Below are positions 53,879-64,000 of a DNA stretch of 64,000 bases, in pieces. The notes below the pieces were generated by a model. The model had not been told where the DNA came from and made no database searches. It saw only the letters and a list, made by a program, of their open reading frames with translations. The stretch's first letter is position 1, and the number at the start of each line of letters is the position of its first letter. Both the position numbers and the translations under genes were made by a program. This stretch comes from Blastobasis lacticolella (Eukaryota; Arthropoda; Insecta; Lepidoptera; Blastobasidae): contig LR990044.1 in NCBI GenBank assembly GCA_905147135.1, forward strand, positions 20,467,622 to 20,531,621, read 5' to 3'.

Positions 53879-56728
53879 TCAGGTAGGTAGAATATTTTCT
53901 GTTTCGCAGTAATTGAGTTGCAATAGCCAATCTCTTACTCGCGATTTTACCTCGAATTTTGTACATAGGTTAATATTTAATATTTTATCCGTATTATTGT
54001 AGATTATTGAGCTGCTAATATGAAATTGCCTACTTGCGAATTTTGTTTTGTGGTGTGGGGTAGGACAGGCTTGGTGAGTTTTTCTTTTAGAGGGGTCTGG
54101 TAGTGGGACCTGTGGATGTTTGCGCAAAATTGATCGGAGCACAAAAAACTGTCTCACTGTGAGATGTTTAAATGTGGAATATAATTCCTTTGTTGGAAAT
54201 CTCATGGGTTTTGAGTACATAACTTTTAGGACGGCTCTTTGCGCTCTCTCGATCCTAATAAAGTGAGACTTTGCAGCACATCCCCAAGCAGTCACACAGT
54301 ATTGAATGATTGATTCACAGAGAGCTGAGTAAACCAAGTTTAAAGTTTCTTTGTCAGCTGATTGTCTTAGTGTCCGAAAGATGTGTATGAGGCGCCTAAG
54401 TCTAATACTAAGCATTTCAATTTGGTATTTCCAGTTCAAATTGCGGTCGATGTAAACACCAAGATATTTAATGTTTGTGGTTTGTGATATGGGGCGGCAG
54501 GTACAATTAAGGCTTCGGTTGCAATTTGAATGGACGAACAACTGATAATTAGCGGATGGCTGCGTGTTCTGTCTTATAGAAAAGGGGATAAAGTATGTCT
54601 TCGTGAGATTTAAGGTAAGTAGGTTCAGTTTAAGCCATTTATCAATTATAGCAAGATTGTTCTCAGCTATTGATTTGACTTCTGCCCAATTGGATCCGTG
54701 AATCACAACGGCAGTGTCATCCGCATATGTAAACAACCTGCAATTCGGGAGAATCAGATCACACAACTGGTTAATGTAGACTAGGAAGAGCGTAGGTCCA
54801 ATAATTGATCCTTGGGGGACGCCATACTCAATGTATGATTCATCACTCGTAAAGTTACCTATCTTAACCCGTTGGGACCGATGGTTTAGATAGTCGCTAA
54901 AAATATCGTGCGCAACACCCCTAATGCCCATGCCATAGAGCTTGGAAAGTAGAGTTGGTATATGAACGGTGTCGAAAGCCTTTTGCAAATCAAGGAATAT
55001 ACTAATACATTTCTGGCCGTGATCTAACTTTCCAGCAATATGGGTGACCAGATCGACAACTGCGTCCTCTGTAGAAATTCCTGCTCTGAAACCATACTGG
55101 TGATCAGATATAATATTATTTTTGTTTAAAAATTTAATCAATCGCTTGTTTAAAAGCTTTTCCAAAATTTTTGATAGTGTAGGTAGTACAGAGATAGGCC
55201 TGTAGTTTTCCACATTATTTTTATCCCCTGTTTTATGGATGGGGTGGACCAAGGCCTTTTTGAAAGCGTTTGGAAAAACTCCGGAACGGATGGAGACATT
55301 ACAGATGTGCGTGATTACAGGTATTAGATATTCGCGATTAAATTTCAAAACTACGGGAGATATATCATCATAACCCGTTGATGAATCAGATCGGAGGTTC
55401 AGAATGGTAGACTCTATTTCTTTTTCATCTGTTTCAGTAATGACTATCGAGTTTGGTATTAACTTATGTTTGAGATGTTGCGATACATCGTCACCGACAC
55501 CAGCAGAAATCCTAGCTGCAAGTGTTTTACCAATCCCTGCAAAGAAATCGTTCACCAAGTTTAGAGAAGTATTGTCGTTATCCGACAGTTTTAAGAGTTC
55601 GTGTGGAAGATTACGAGGACGTTCGGTATAAGTTATTCTCTTAATTGTCTTCCAGGTGGCTTTAGGGTTATTTTTCGATTTAAGCAACTCATTTTTTTCA
55701 TAAGTGATTTTTAATTTGCGAAGAAGATTATTACAAAAATTTCGATATCTTGTGTAAGTGGTTTTCAAAATTTGATTATTTGGAGAGTTTTTAGCTTTTG
55801 TATGAAGACGATCTCTATTTCTAATGCATCGAAGTAATCCCGGGGTAATCCAGGGTTTGAGGATGTTATTCTTCCTTGGAGCAGAATGAAATTTTGTGTG
55901 TTTAGCGATAATAGTTGATAGTGTTGAGACTAATAAGTTAGCAGCGGAATTTGCGTCATCAGTTAGTAAAATATGGGAGAAGTCAGAGTTTGCGATTTCA
56001 TTATGAATGCTATTATAATCGGTTGTGGTTTTGAGTGAGCTGTTGTTACGGTTGTTATTATGTATGTGGAGGCTTAGTAATGTCGGGAGATGGTCGGTGA
56101 TATACGATTCGATTATGAGGGTAGTAGACAAATGTTTTGATTTAAGAAATACATGGTCAATGCAACTATTCAGCCTGGTGGGAAAGATGTGAGTGGGCGA
56201 CAGGGCATGAGTGGCGTTTAGAATTAGGTACTCATTGGAAAAATCATCGCCATTTTGGGGCTTAATATCAATGTTCAAATCTCCTACTAGTATTATGTTA
56301 TTATAGGAACTTAGTTTGAATAGAACTCTATCGAGGCTCTCTAGGAAGCTTTCAAAGTTTTCTCGCCGGGAATAAGATGGGGATCTATAGATTGCGATGA
56401 TAGCTGTTTTATTGCCTACGATGCAGGTAAGGCAGTCAGCGTTATTTACAGCAGGCTCTGTAATGGTGTGTGTTAAGGAGGATTTTATGTATATTATTAC
56501 ACCCGAATTTTGGTTTACGTGGTTCGAAGTAGAGTATGCCGTATAGCCCTGTAACAAAGGAATGTTAGAGCATTTTTGAAGCCAACACTCTGTTAATACC
56601 AGAACATCGCAAGAAATTTTTATATCAGCTAAAAGGACTCTCAATTCATCGAAATTTTTGCTGATAGAACAAATGTTGATTTGCATCACATTCAATTGTA
56701 ATGCTCTGGGCCCAGCAATTGTGTACAT
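53879..56728 (-). CDS. LINE endonuclease-reverse transcriptase (ORF2-like)
   Basis: 949 codons without interruption. Residues 11-225 are an APE-type endonuclease: TECW at 46-49 (catalytic Glu), YRSPS at 114-118, GDLNID at 149-154, SCIDHVF at 188-194 and TDHLP at 211-215 (catalytic Asp-His). A basic linker follows. The reverse transcriptase spans about 490-760: HPIHKTGD...NYRPISVL at 495-515, QYGFRAG at 544-550, FLDLQKAFD at 578-586 (first catalytic Asp), GVPQGS at 636-641 and YADD at 668-671 (catalytic pair). KYLGVYID is the thumb region, and the last 150 residues match the usual LINE C-terminal domain. All catalytic residues look intact. The start ATG is directly preceded by TAA. It nicks target DNA and copies its RNA there. 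I assign it to the CR1/Jockey group; the exact clade (CR1, Daphne or Jockey) is not settled. Confidence 0.88.
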   Translation of the reverse strand: MYTIAGPRALQLNVMQINICSISKNFDELRVLLADIKISCDVLVLTECWLQKCSNIPLLQGYTAYSTSNHVNQNSGVIIYIKSSLTHTITEPAVNNADCLTCIVGNKTAIIAIYRSPSYSRRENFESFLESLDRVLFKLSSYNNIILVGDLNIDIKPQNGDDFSNEYLILNATHALSPTHIFPTRLNSCIDHVFLKSKHLSTTLIIESYITDHLPTLLSLHIHNNNRNNSSLKTTTDYNSIHNEIANSDFSHILLTDDANSAANLLVSTLSTIIAKHTKFHSAPRKNNILKPWITPGLLRCIRNRDRLHTKAKNSPNNQILKTTYTRYRNFCNNLLRKLKITYEKNELLKSKNNPKATWKTIKRITYTERPRNLPHELLKLSDNDNTSLNLVNDFFAGIGKTLAARISAGVGDDVSQHLKHKLIPNSIVITETDEKEIESTILNLRSDSSTGYDDISPVVLKFNREYLIPVITHICNVSIRSGVFPNAFKKALVHPIHKTGDKNNVENYRPISVLPTLSKILEKLLNKRLIKFLNKNNIISDHQYGFRAGISTEDAVVDLVTHIAGKLDHGQKCISIFLDLQKAFDTVHIPTLLSKLYGMGIRGVAHDIFSDYLNHRSQRVKIGNFTSDESYIEYGVPQGSIIGPTLFLVYINQLCDLILPNCRLFTYADDTAVVIHGSNWAEVKSIAENNLAIIDKWLKLNLLTLNLTKTYFIPFSIRQNTQPSANYQLFVHSNCNRSLNCTCRPISQTTNIKYLGVYIDRNLNWKYQIEMLSIRLRRLIHIFRTLRQSADKETLNLVYSALCESIIQYCVTAWGCAAKSHFIRIERAQRAVLKVMYSKPMRFPTKELYSTFKHLTVRQFFVLRSILRKHPQVPLPDPSKRKTHQACPTPHHKTKFASRQFHISSSIIYNNTDKILNINLCTKFEVKSRVRDWLLQLNYCETENILPT

Positions 56729-57370
56729 TTAGTGGGAGAGCATTTGTACGAGTTGGAACTGTCCAAAGAGATGTTCGATGCTTACAATATTTCAATAGAA
56801 ATTTTCACGTTGCTCGGCAACCAGGCCACGATTTATAACTTTTCATCGTTGGATAGAGGATAGAGGATTAGAGATAGAGTGAGAGACGTCGGATAGAGGA
56901 CAACATAGCTACACACCATCAATTACTTTCTCGTATTTAAGAAAAACGGCCAGCGCAGTTTTTTGTTTTTTGGTAACCGATTTATAGAATTAGCCACTTT
57001 ATACGGTACAGTAGCTTCTGGCCGCGACTTTGTACGCGTAACGTACTTCCAAATATTCATCCTTACTAACTTTCGCATTTAAAATATTAGTAAATATATA
57101 AAAGAATATTTAAAATGTTCTGAATTTTCGAAGTTTTGTTTGACGTTTAAAAATATTTGAAAATTAACTGCCTTTATGTAGATTGCCAAATTATAATTTA
57201 TTGGTGTTAGACTACACGACTCCACCGTGTAGGTATACAACGAGAGACATCGTGGGTAAGATTGATGTGGCTCCCCTGCGCTGGTTTATTTAGCTGCTGC
57301 GTATTACGCCTCAGGGACACCTGGGACATTTTCACCTAAAACTGCCGGTATAAGGAAGTTGGTCCCGCGC
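56729..57370. other. LINE 5' flank and non-coding stretch
   Basis: The first part (to about 56900) may be LINE 5' UTR, with a GGATAGAGGATAGAGGATTAG repeat near 56854. No gene. Confidence 0.4.
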
Positions 57371-57521
57371 AAGACAAAAGAAGCGATGGGTTGACATCGA
57401 CCAGTCGGATTCGAGAGATAACTACTTGTGAGGATGTTTAAGACTGGACAAAGTGGAGAATAAAGAGCAAGAAAGCGAACCCTGGCTTCTGCCGGGATTG
57501 CCCGCTCGGATGATGATGATA
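57371..57521 (+). pseudogene. LINE C-terminal relic (KKRWVDxxQxD...KSRKxxP type)
   Basis: Reads RQKKRWVDIDQSDSRDNYL, then after a frame change DWTKWRIKSKKANPG, ending in GATGATGATGATAA. Same class as 24985-25165 and 30961-31045. Confidence 0.65.
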
Positions 57522-58850
57522 ACGACCTACATATAGTGTTTTTCTCGGCATTTGCATATTGTTTTTATCATAAACGCAATCTTTATATAGATTGTGAGAC
57601 AGTATTACAAAACAGCGTCATTTTGTAGAGCGTCTTACCTATTTGTAATACAACGGACGCAACGACTTATCTCACTGGGGCATTCACACAGTGAATCTTA
57701 AACAGTCAATCTTATGTATTTTCCTAGTTTCTTACGACGTACTATCGAACATACATATAATAAGTTTTCTCAGGGGCTGCATGCAAAACGATGCCTATTA
57801 AAATTTAGTTAGCAGCTCTGGAAATTACCTTGGAGAACCAGCAAGACTCATAGTTTTTTATGTACCTACAAATAATTTAATCTTCGTTATCATCTCCATA
57901 CGAAGGTTTCTTATGTAATGAGTTTGGGAACCAGGCAAGCGGGCTTCCCGATGAACAGTGGTCACCACCACAGGGCATCAGAAACACCACGGGCGTTTCT
58001 AGTGAGTTGCCCACCTCTAGTAAGACCTTTAATGTACTTTTTGAAGGATCCAAAGTCTAGTCAAAGGAAAACAGTATCTGTGGCTCTATTGTGTAGAATA
58101 ACGAATTCTTTTTACGCGTTTTTGTAAAATGGTTGATTGTGTGGACTAAAAAATGTGTTTAATAGCAGTTGTGCGGAATCCATATCGTGTAGAGTCGCGG
58201 ATCGGTAGAAAAGCGATTGTGTAAAACATCGAAAAATGTTCTTAAAACGCTTTTGAGCTCCCAGTTTTACACTTCAATTTTATTTCTATAGTAGGCAAGT
58301 ATATAGGTATACAAAATATTTTGCAAGCTGCAATGAATACGCTTAAAGAGCGATGGCCAGGTTACCGCACCTTTTGAATTCGCTGCTCACTATTTCACTG
58401 GTGAATAGAGTTGACTGTCATTTTGGTTGCGTAGGCGCAGTGTAGGGGTTATTAAGGAACTAGTAACGTCGGTAAATAATATACAACGGCACGGTAAATA
58501 AGGCCATCGGAAAAGGGTCATCCCAATCGCCTCTATCGAGAGTGTTTTGCTCGTAAACGGTTCAAAATTCGAAAAATCATGTAGTTTGTCGAGAAATTTG
58601 TAGGCTATAATTTAGTCATAAATAGAACGCACTATCGGGATATTTACGAAAAACCAAAAAATGGGACCTTACGGGCACACCCTTAAGGGCCAGACACAGC
58701 ACCCCCTCACAAAAAAGTAGCAAAGGTACAGGTGTATATTTTTAGTATGCTGATTAGAAATGTATTACCTACTATTTTCCTATAATGTTCCACCTCTAAA
58801 ACTACTACTACTTCACTATTTACTTATACGGGTGCGACAGAGACAACGCA
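57522..58850. other. Mostly non-coding stretch; family B relic at 57925-58035
   Basis: 57925-58035 on the minus strand resembles family B (GGTCTTACTAGAGGTGGGCA, GGTGACCACTGTTCATCG). The rest is unremarkable. Confidence 0.45.
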
Positions 58851-58852
58851 TT

Positions 58853-58960
58853 GGCGGGTTGGAGATCACAGTGTTTAAATGTCACAGTGAAAAACGCTGC
58901 TGCCCATTTTACAGCCTACGGAGACACTAGATCTTTTGCCTCGAAAACATTAATCACCTC
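58853..58960 (-). repeat. Family D element, 3' portion, split by a LINE
   Basis: GGCGGGTTGGAGATCACAGTG to CTCGAAAACATTAATCACCTC on the plus strand, the complement of family D. Its 5' portion resumes at 60585. Confidence 0.7.
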
Positions 58961-58963
58961 ATG

Positions 58964-59111
58964 AATTAAATCACTTTTTGTACACTAGTTCCACTTTATT
59001 ATACAATTTTATTTTGTGTTTTTATTTTATATTTTGTGTACAAAATATAAAATAATTATATAATAAAATTGTATAATAAAGTGGAACTAGTGTACAAAAA
59101 GTGATTTAATT
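58964..59111. repeat. 148-bp near-perfect palindrome
   Basis: The first 50 nt (58964-59013) are the exact reverse complement of the last 50 (59062-59111). The 48-bp centre is an imperfect fold-back (TTTATATTTTGTGTACAAAA). Confidence 0.88.
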
Positions 59112-59128
59112 TATAATAAAGTGATAAA

Positions 59129-59683
59129 TTGGCGAAAAGGCTAAGTTCTGCAGCATATGCTGTAAAGAAAATACGGAGTATTTCTGACGAGGCTACAGCA
59201 AGATTAGTTTACTTTAGTTATTTCCACAGTATTATGGCCTATGGCATACTGCTGTGGGGACACGCTGCCGACTGGCACAATGTATTTGTATTGCAGAAAA
59301 GGGCTATTCGCGCGATTTATCAATTGAGACCTAGAACTTCACTAAGAGATAAATTCAGGAATATCGATATAATGACAATGCCGTCACAATATATATATGA
59401 GAACTTAATGTATGTTCATAAAAATTTACACTTATTTAAGAAGAATCGTGATGTTCATAATATTAATACGAGAAATAAAGATAAGCTTGTTGCTGGTGCT
59501 TGTCGTCTAGCCAAAGTCCACAAATCATTTATGGGTCAATGTGTACGCTTTTATAATAAGGTTCCAACAGATATTCAGAATTTACCATTGAATAAATTTA
59601 AAGTCGCTATAAAAAACAAATTATGTCAAAAAAGTTATTATAGTATATCTGAATATGTAAATGACAAAAGTCCATGGGACTGA
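59129..59683 (+). pseudogene. C-terminal fragment of a Jockey-like reverse transcriptase
   Basis: An uninterrupted frame from just after a TAA (59117-59119) to TGA at 59681-59683. Visible motifs: LSSAAYAVKKIRSISDEATA, YFSYFHSIMAYGILLWG, VLQKRAIRAIYQL, LRDKFRNIDIMTMPSQYI and YNKVPTDIQNLPLNKFK. This order is the conserved thumb and C-terminal region of Jockey-type LINEs. The catalytic palm with YADD is missing, so it cannot work alone. It begins at a TTG with no ATG, as expected for truncation. The uninterrupted frame suggests a young insertion. Confidence 0.85.
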
Positions 59684-59883
59684 ACTGCTGTTCTATACAG
59701 GTATTTACTTTTAAGATAGTATATAGGACAAATAATGTATTAGTACATAAGACATGTTTAAAAAAAAAAAGAATTAACGTAGGCTCTGTGGGTTTCTTGC
59801 CGTTTCTTTCCCCCACAGAGAACCACCTTGGAAGCGGCGTTAATTTTCCTTCCTCTCCCACACATGGTGTCTCCTGTCTGCGC

Positions 59884-60107
59884 TAGGGTAGGGGTAGGGT
59901 AGTAGTTAGAGTAGGGGTAGGGTAGGGTAGGAGTAAGATAGCGGTAAGGTAGTATAGGGTGGGGTAGGGGTAAGATAGTGGTAGGGTCGGGGTAAGATAG
60001 TGGTAGGGTAGGGGTAAGGTAGTGGTAGGGTAGGGTTAAGGCAATGGTAGGATAGGGTAGGGGTAAGGTAGCGATAGGGTAGGGATAGGATAGAGTAGGG
60101 TGGGAGC
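59884..60107. repeat. Degenerate (GGGTA)n minisatellite
   Basis: About 220 bp of GGGTAGGGGTAAGGTAGTGGTAGG-like DNA, in the LINE 3' UTR. The long Pro/Tyr/Leu-rich frames on the minus strand are artefacts of it. Confidence 0.9.
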
Positions 60108-60510
60108 AACTACCTATCACATGCAGCATGTGTGATGCACGCTCACTTAAAAGTCTGTCTGGCGGTGGCGTGGGGGCCGGGTCGCTCTTTTCCCTCAAAT
60201 ATGGTTGAATTGGACGATGGCTGGGCCCTGCGTTATACTCGTGAACGGGTGCTGCCTTGGTGGACTGGCTTACTCTTGCTGTAGTTTTAGGTGGTTTTTC
60301 TTAATTATACTACGAGTATATAATATAATATAGCGTTCCGGCTCTGTCTGGCATTGTCGAGCCCGGTTCGGTTGTGGTTGGCGAGGGATACGTTTATCTA
60401 GAGACATAGGGCGGTTAGCGTGTCACTGTGTGTTTCCTTCCTACTTTCCTACCCCCCTCCTTTTTGACGATTGAAAGAGATATTTAATGTCCTAATCAAT
60501 AAAGAAATTT

Positions 60511-60535
60511 TGATTTGATTTGATTTGATTTGATT
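60511..60535 (+). repeat. (GATTT)n tail of the LINE
   Basis: Five tandem GATTT units directly after AATAAAGAAATTTT, the 3' tail type of the element. Confidence 0.8.
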
Positions 60536-60584
60536 AATAATGGAGTTCCATCATGAAGTGACAACACAAAGTGTTAAATATAAG

Positions 60585-60665
60585 TCACCTCGTACGATAC
60601 CCACAAGTGTAAGGGGTTGGTGTTTTTCTCCTCTGCCGGGCACCACACGGCGCTCTCGGTACTCG
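60585..60665 (-). repeat. Family D element, 5' portion
   Basis: GTCACCTCGTACGATACCC, GTAAGGGGTTGGTG and GCCGGGCACCACACGG, the complement of the start of family D. Together with 58853-58960 it forms one interrupted copy. Confidence 0.7.
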
Positions 60666-61687
60666 TAAATCTAGAGTCCATATACATATTTATCAACTAT
60701 CTAACCTATACCGCTCACAAGAGCCAATGATTTCCGCATCGGTCGGGCCAGTCAGGTGCCATAGACCAGGAAGTACTAACGCAATCCTGGACTGGACCAC
60801 GCCACTAGGAACTTTCACTTTGTATTCCTTTGCTGGCTTCGTTTAAAACTGTACGAGTTACTGTAAAGGCTATACAAAATGGCTGATAAGCCAATGTGTT
60901 AGTTAGGTTTGTATTGCGAGTAAAATGAAGCTTGATGCTTCTTTTCAAAAGACGAGCGATGACGAGCGATAGCGAGGCTATTATATCAGGAGGAATATTG
61001 TATCAGTCCTCTACATGTTGGTGTTTATCATCACTTGTGTTTCCGAGCCCAATATGTAGGTATAGCCGCTTTTACAATATTTTTCTATATTAAAAAAAAA
61101 AATATTGCAAATTTTAGTACTTAAATTGTTTAATTAAGGTCACGGGGTGCCAATAGGCTTCCGAGATTGTTCCCTTCGAAATTATACTTACACAGAAATA
61201 TGTACCTACTATTCTCGAATATCATAACTTATGTTCATAAGTTACCTTGGCTCTGAAATTTCCCACAGAGGGATGAAGTAACGGTGGTAAGTGAGGGAGG
61301 ACTGAAATAATGTTGTATTAAAAAATATTGTTGGACAAATTCACACAGCGCCATCTAGCAAAGCTTGTGTTATAGGTATTAGATAACGTAACAATAAATT
61401 TCTATAAATTATTATCACATCCTCATTAGCATACGCTAAACAAGAAGTTTCTTCCACAAAAGCCAATAAACTATAACACTAATATACTAACCGAAGGACG
61501 CTGCACGCTTTCACTGCGCGTGCGCACATCTCATTGTTTTACTTTCGTTCCAACTGACGTCATATGGAACGAGATGCTCTTGCCAATTACATTTGCAATT
61601 CCCACTTAAGTGCTACACTTCATGATCGATGTTACATCGTTTTTTTTGTAACAGTGTTCTATGATTCATTCATTTACCTCTACTAAA
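60666..61687. other. Non-coding stretch with one repeat fragment
   Basis: 61332-61389 repeats the GGACAAATTCACACAGCG segment of 28709-28780. No gene seen. Confidence 0.45.
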
Positions 61688-61889
61688 TTTTGGCGTCAAT
61701 GACCCGGGTGTGCCGCGCCCGAAGGCCTGGGGTCCGCCTTGACCGTGATCCAGAATTTTTAGGGTTAATCGACTGCTATCTGACCTCCGTGACCCTGTCA
61801 ACTGGGTAGCCTGATCAAGGTAACACATTCGGTCATCTGAATGTTTAGGTTTCCTCGCAATGATTTCCCTCACCGTAAGAGCGCGGGCT
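61688..61889 (-). repeat. SINE family A, 3' portion, minus strand
   Basis: TTTTGGCGTCAATGACCC, GGTCCGCCTTGACCGTGATCC, GACCTCCGTGACCCTG and TCCCTCACCGTAAGAGC. It is interrupted at 61890, and ACATAATTCAGAAAAAGGC at 62236 could be its continuation. Confidence 0.7.
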
Positions 61890-61892
61890 AAA

Positions 61893-62235
61893 GTTTTTTT
61901 TTTTATGTCATTCGGTAGGCAATCAAGCGGGCCACCTGATGGAAAGTGGTCACCACTGCCTATAGACATTAGCAACACCAAGAGTATCGCTAATGCGTTG
62001 CCCACCTCTATAACACGTTGCTCTGGCAGCAAAAGGCAAATGCCACTCCACTGCCAGAGCCACGGTTCCCCAAATCCCCAACCCATGGAGCACTGGAAAC
62101 CTTACTCACCGGCAGAAACACAATACTATTTAAAAGAGTATTATTTAGCTGCGATATTCTGTAAGGTGGAGGTACTTCCCCAGTCGGGCGGCTCCAATTC
62201 GAACGAGATACCCTGCTATGCCCTACCTTTCTTGT
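61893..62235 (-). mobile_element. Family B retroelement, longer copy, minus strand
   Basis: A T-run at 61894-61905 (A tail on the minus strand), then GCCACCTGATGGAAAGTGG, TCACCACTGCCTATAGACAT, a CAACACCAAGAGTATCGC box and an upstream part with TGTAAGGTGGAGGTACTTCC. The 90-140 codon frames on both strands across it have no recognised domain. It appears to lie inside a SINE. Confidence 0.6.
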
Positions 62236-62265
62236 ACATAATTCAGAAAAAGGCACAAGGTTAAG

Positions 62266-64000
62266 TGGGCACAACACACACAATTTCCGTTAAAAGCATG
62301 ACATTTAAAAACTCCTTATTGGCTTGTGCAACTAAAAATACAAATTTGAAATCAAGACTGCTATATAACTGGATTCACTGCGCACACTCGAACGGAGTGA
62401 ATAAGCATCATCATTTCGGATGACATAACATAATGCAAATCAGGTTAATGTGGTAAATGTATGTGAACTTGTTGCAGATAACTTTTACGTTGAGGTCTAC
62501 CTAATTATATGAGAAAGTGCTTACATCATTACGTTAGAGTTTTGAAGTTTTTAATTGATGAAGCAAAATGATAGAGATTTTATTATAATCATGACAGTTG
62601 TCTAGGTATAATTAGAATAATATTATGATTAATCTTTATATTATGCGAATGCGAAAGTTTCACTAGAAGCGTATTTCTGGTTTTATTACTTAAAGAAACT
62701 AAAGCTTGATGCAACAAGTTGTTTATAATCTTTGAACTATTTGAATGTTATAGTTTTATGCGATAATTGACACTGACGTGGTACCTGCTTACAAACCTAC
62801 AAGGTTCTTTTGGAACGTGGCGGAAATCAGAACTAACGCCGCCATCTTGTAAAGTGTCACTTTTAACGAACAGCTGGACTTGATGTTTGTCAACCCTGCC
62901 CTCATCCAAGTGCTAAAAGATACTTGTAGGTCTGTACGGGTCGTACGTTTATGTCTCATCCATCAATCACATTGTGCAATTATCTCTCTATAGTAATTTC
63001 GAATATCGAGTGCCGAAGATCCGAATATGCCAGTTTGTACGAATTACAGGGGTTTAGGAAATTGGGGCTGATGGCTAGTGTAAATATTGTAGTCGAGTAT
63101 ACCCGAATTCAGAAGACCCGATGATGAGTGTATGAGTGCCCGAATTTTTCGTCGACGAAAATTATACTTTTCGTCATACAGATGCTAGTACCTATAAGTC
63201 TTTGTTTTCCGTCATTTTCGCCATTCAAAATGACAGTTTCATAAGTAAAGACCAATTAGGAAGATTTAGTATTTGATAATGAACACGATTTATTGGCACA
63301 GCGCAGTTGTAAGTCATGTACCAGCTAGGGTTTGATCTCTTGACCTCGGTCTTGTAGGAAGTCTGTTGCAATACGGTAACCCCAGCGGTAGGTGTGCGGC
63401 TTAATGCGTTAATAATGCTGCCTTTTGAAACCTCTACCGCTTTCCTTGTACACGTAATGTTAGAGATGTCAGCTGATTACAGTGCTCAGCTGTCGATCGA
63501 CAGAGTTCGCGCTATTAGGTGAGGCACTGTTTGTTTACTGTATTCGTGATCTGAGCAAGAATTTGTCTGAAAAGATAGATTGAGTGAACGAACTGGCCGA
63601 AGTAATTGAAATTTGTAAAGTATTTAAATTTATCTTTAATGACACCCACCCTTATTCACAAGTACTTACTTTAGTTGCCTAAATAAAGTAGCTTTAACTA
63701 TGCGGTATCACCGTGCTACGTGTACAGGTATTTTAGTGGTTCTTTGCTAAGAGAACGCATAGCGTTCATTACGGTTTCAGGACTGGTCAATTTTGCTCGC
63801 TTATGCGTTCATTTTGGCGGATGCAACTGCTGAACGAACGCTGAATGAACGAACAAATAAATTGCAATTTAATTTTTTTATCATCCCTCTCTCTAGATCA
63901 ATTTCTAGAGATTAAATAAATTATCTTTCAGTTTTAAAATCAATCAATAAATTGTATGTGTGTATTTTAATTGTATATAGATAATTAGTAATTGATAGCG
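62266..64000. other. Non-coding right end of the window
   Basis: No gene or exon supported. A family E repeat copy (GAACGCATAGCGTTCATTACGG, ACTGGTCAATTTTGCTCG) lies at 63738-63805. An AT-rich run reaches the window edge. Confidence 0.45.

Larger units (their letters stand above)
53419..56728 (-). mobile_element. LINE of the CR1/Jockey group with intact ORF2 (5' limit uncertain)
   Basis: Minus-strand element: endonuclease-reverse transcriptase ORF (53879-56728), a 3' UTR of about 440 bp that includes a CA/TG microsatellite, AATAAA near the plus-strand TTTATT at 53441, and an (ATT)n tail at 53420-53436. No ORF1 is visible upstream. A TAA sits directly before the ORF start, so the 5' UTR or a truncated ORF1 probably ends there. 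No TSD found. Confidence 0.85.
58961..60584 (+). mobile_element. 5'-truncated Jockey-like LINE insertion with palindromic 5' end
   Basis: Inserted in a family D copy: TCACCTC lies on both sides (58954-58960, 60585-60591), a possible 7-bp TSD. Contents in order: 148-bp palindrome, 184-codon RT C-terminal ORF, CTGTGGGTTTCTTGCCGTTT 3' UTR block, a GGGTA minisatellite, AATAAAGAAATTTTG and a (GATTT)n tail. About 50 bp after the tail is unexplained. Confidence 0.7.

Noticed and set aside
53739..53966. 75-codon Thr-His repeat protein on the minus strand
   Set aside because: Pure translation of the TG microsatellite.
59884..60107. Possible interstitial telomere array
   Set aside because: Unit is GGGTA/GGGGTA-like and degenerate, not the TTAGG repeat of insects.
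59758..60198. 146-codon Pro/Tyr/Leu-rich protein on the minus strand
   Set aside because: Translation of the GGGTA minisatellite in a LINE 3' UTR.

Overview
The window reads as repeat-rich nuclear DNA of an insect, almost certainly a moth or butterfly (Lepidoptera). It is AT-rich, gene-poor and spliced, and it is crowded with RTE, CR1/Jockey and R1-type LINE remnants, a tRNA-derived SINE and MITEs of kinds I recognise from lepidopteran genomes. No bacterial or viral gene organisation is present. The species cannot be fixed from the sequence alone.

Layout. (1) 3-1079 is the 3' terminal exon of a Pro/Tyr/Ala-rich, probably secreted protein gene whose start lies left of the window, followed by an AT-rich 3' UTR. 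(2) 1714-20878 is a head-to-tail macrosatellite: four near-identical units of 4562, 4562, 4562 and 4560 bp plus a 919-bp partial fifth. Each unit carries an internal 84-91 bp minisatellite and a decayed RTE 3' end. (3) 20879-25200 is a graveyard of LINE 3' ends, including an RTE insertion with a perfect 15-bp target-site duplication (TSD). (4) 25200-42400 is intergenic DNA with MITEs, SINEs, a truncated retroelement carrying a CCHC finger and PD-(D/E)xK-like endonuclease (34135-35235), a 1.18-kb PIF/Harbinger-like element (36855-38034) and a nested RTE/R1 pile-up (40527-41893). (5) 42400-45420 holds a good candidate for the start of a new gene: a TATA core promoter near 42462 and, after a possible intron, a short exon (45369-45418) with a start codon and splice sites. 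Its remaining exons are not visible. (6) 43700-50000 is dense in MITEs and SINEs. (7) 53419-56728 (minus) is a LINE with an uninterrupted 949-codon endonuclease-reverse transcriptase ORF. (8) 58850-60665 is a 5'-truncated Jockey-like LINE headed by a 148-bp palindrome and lodged in an older SINE. (9) 60666-64000 is mostly featureless.

How it fits together: only the left gene and the putative 42-45 kb gene look like host genes; nearly every other coding signal is transposon derived. The most unusual object is the 4.56-kb macrosatellite. Nothing in it resembles an rDNA, histone or other known tandem gene unit, and it starts about 0.6 kb after a gene. Boundaries of decayed repeats are approximate, and family names are recognised by motif, not by database search.
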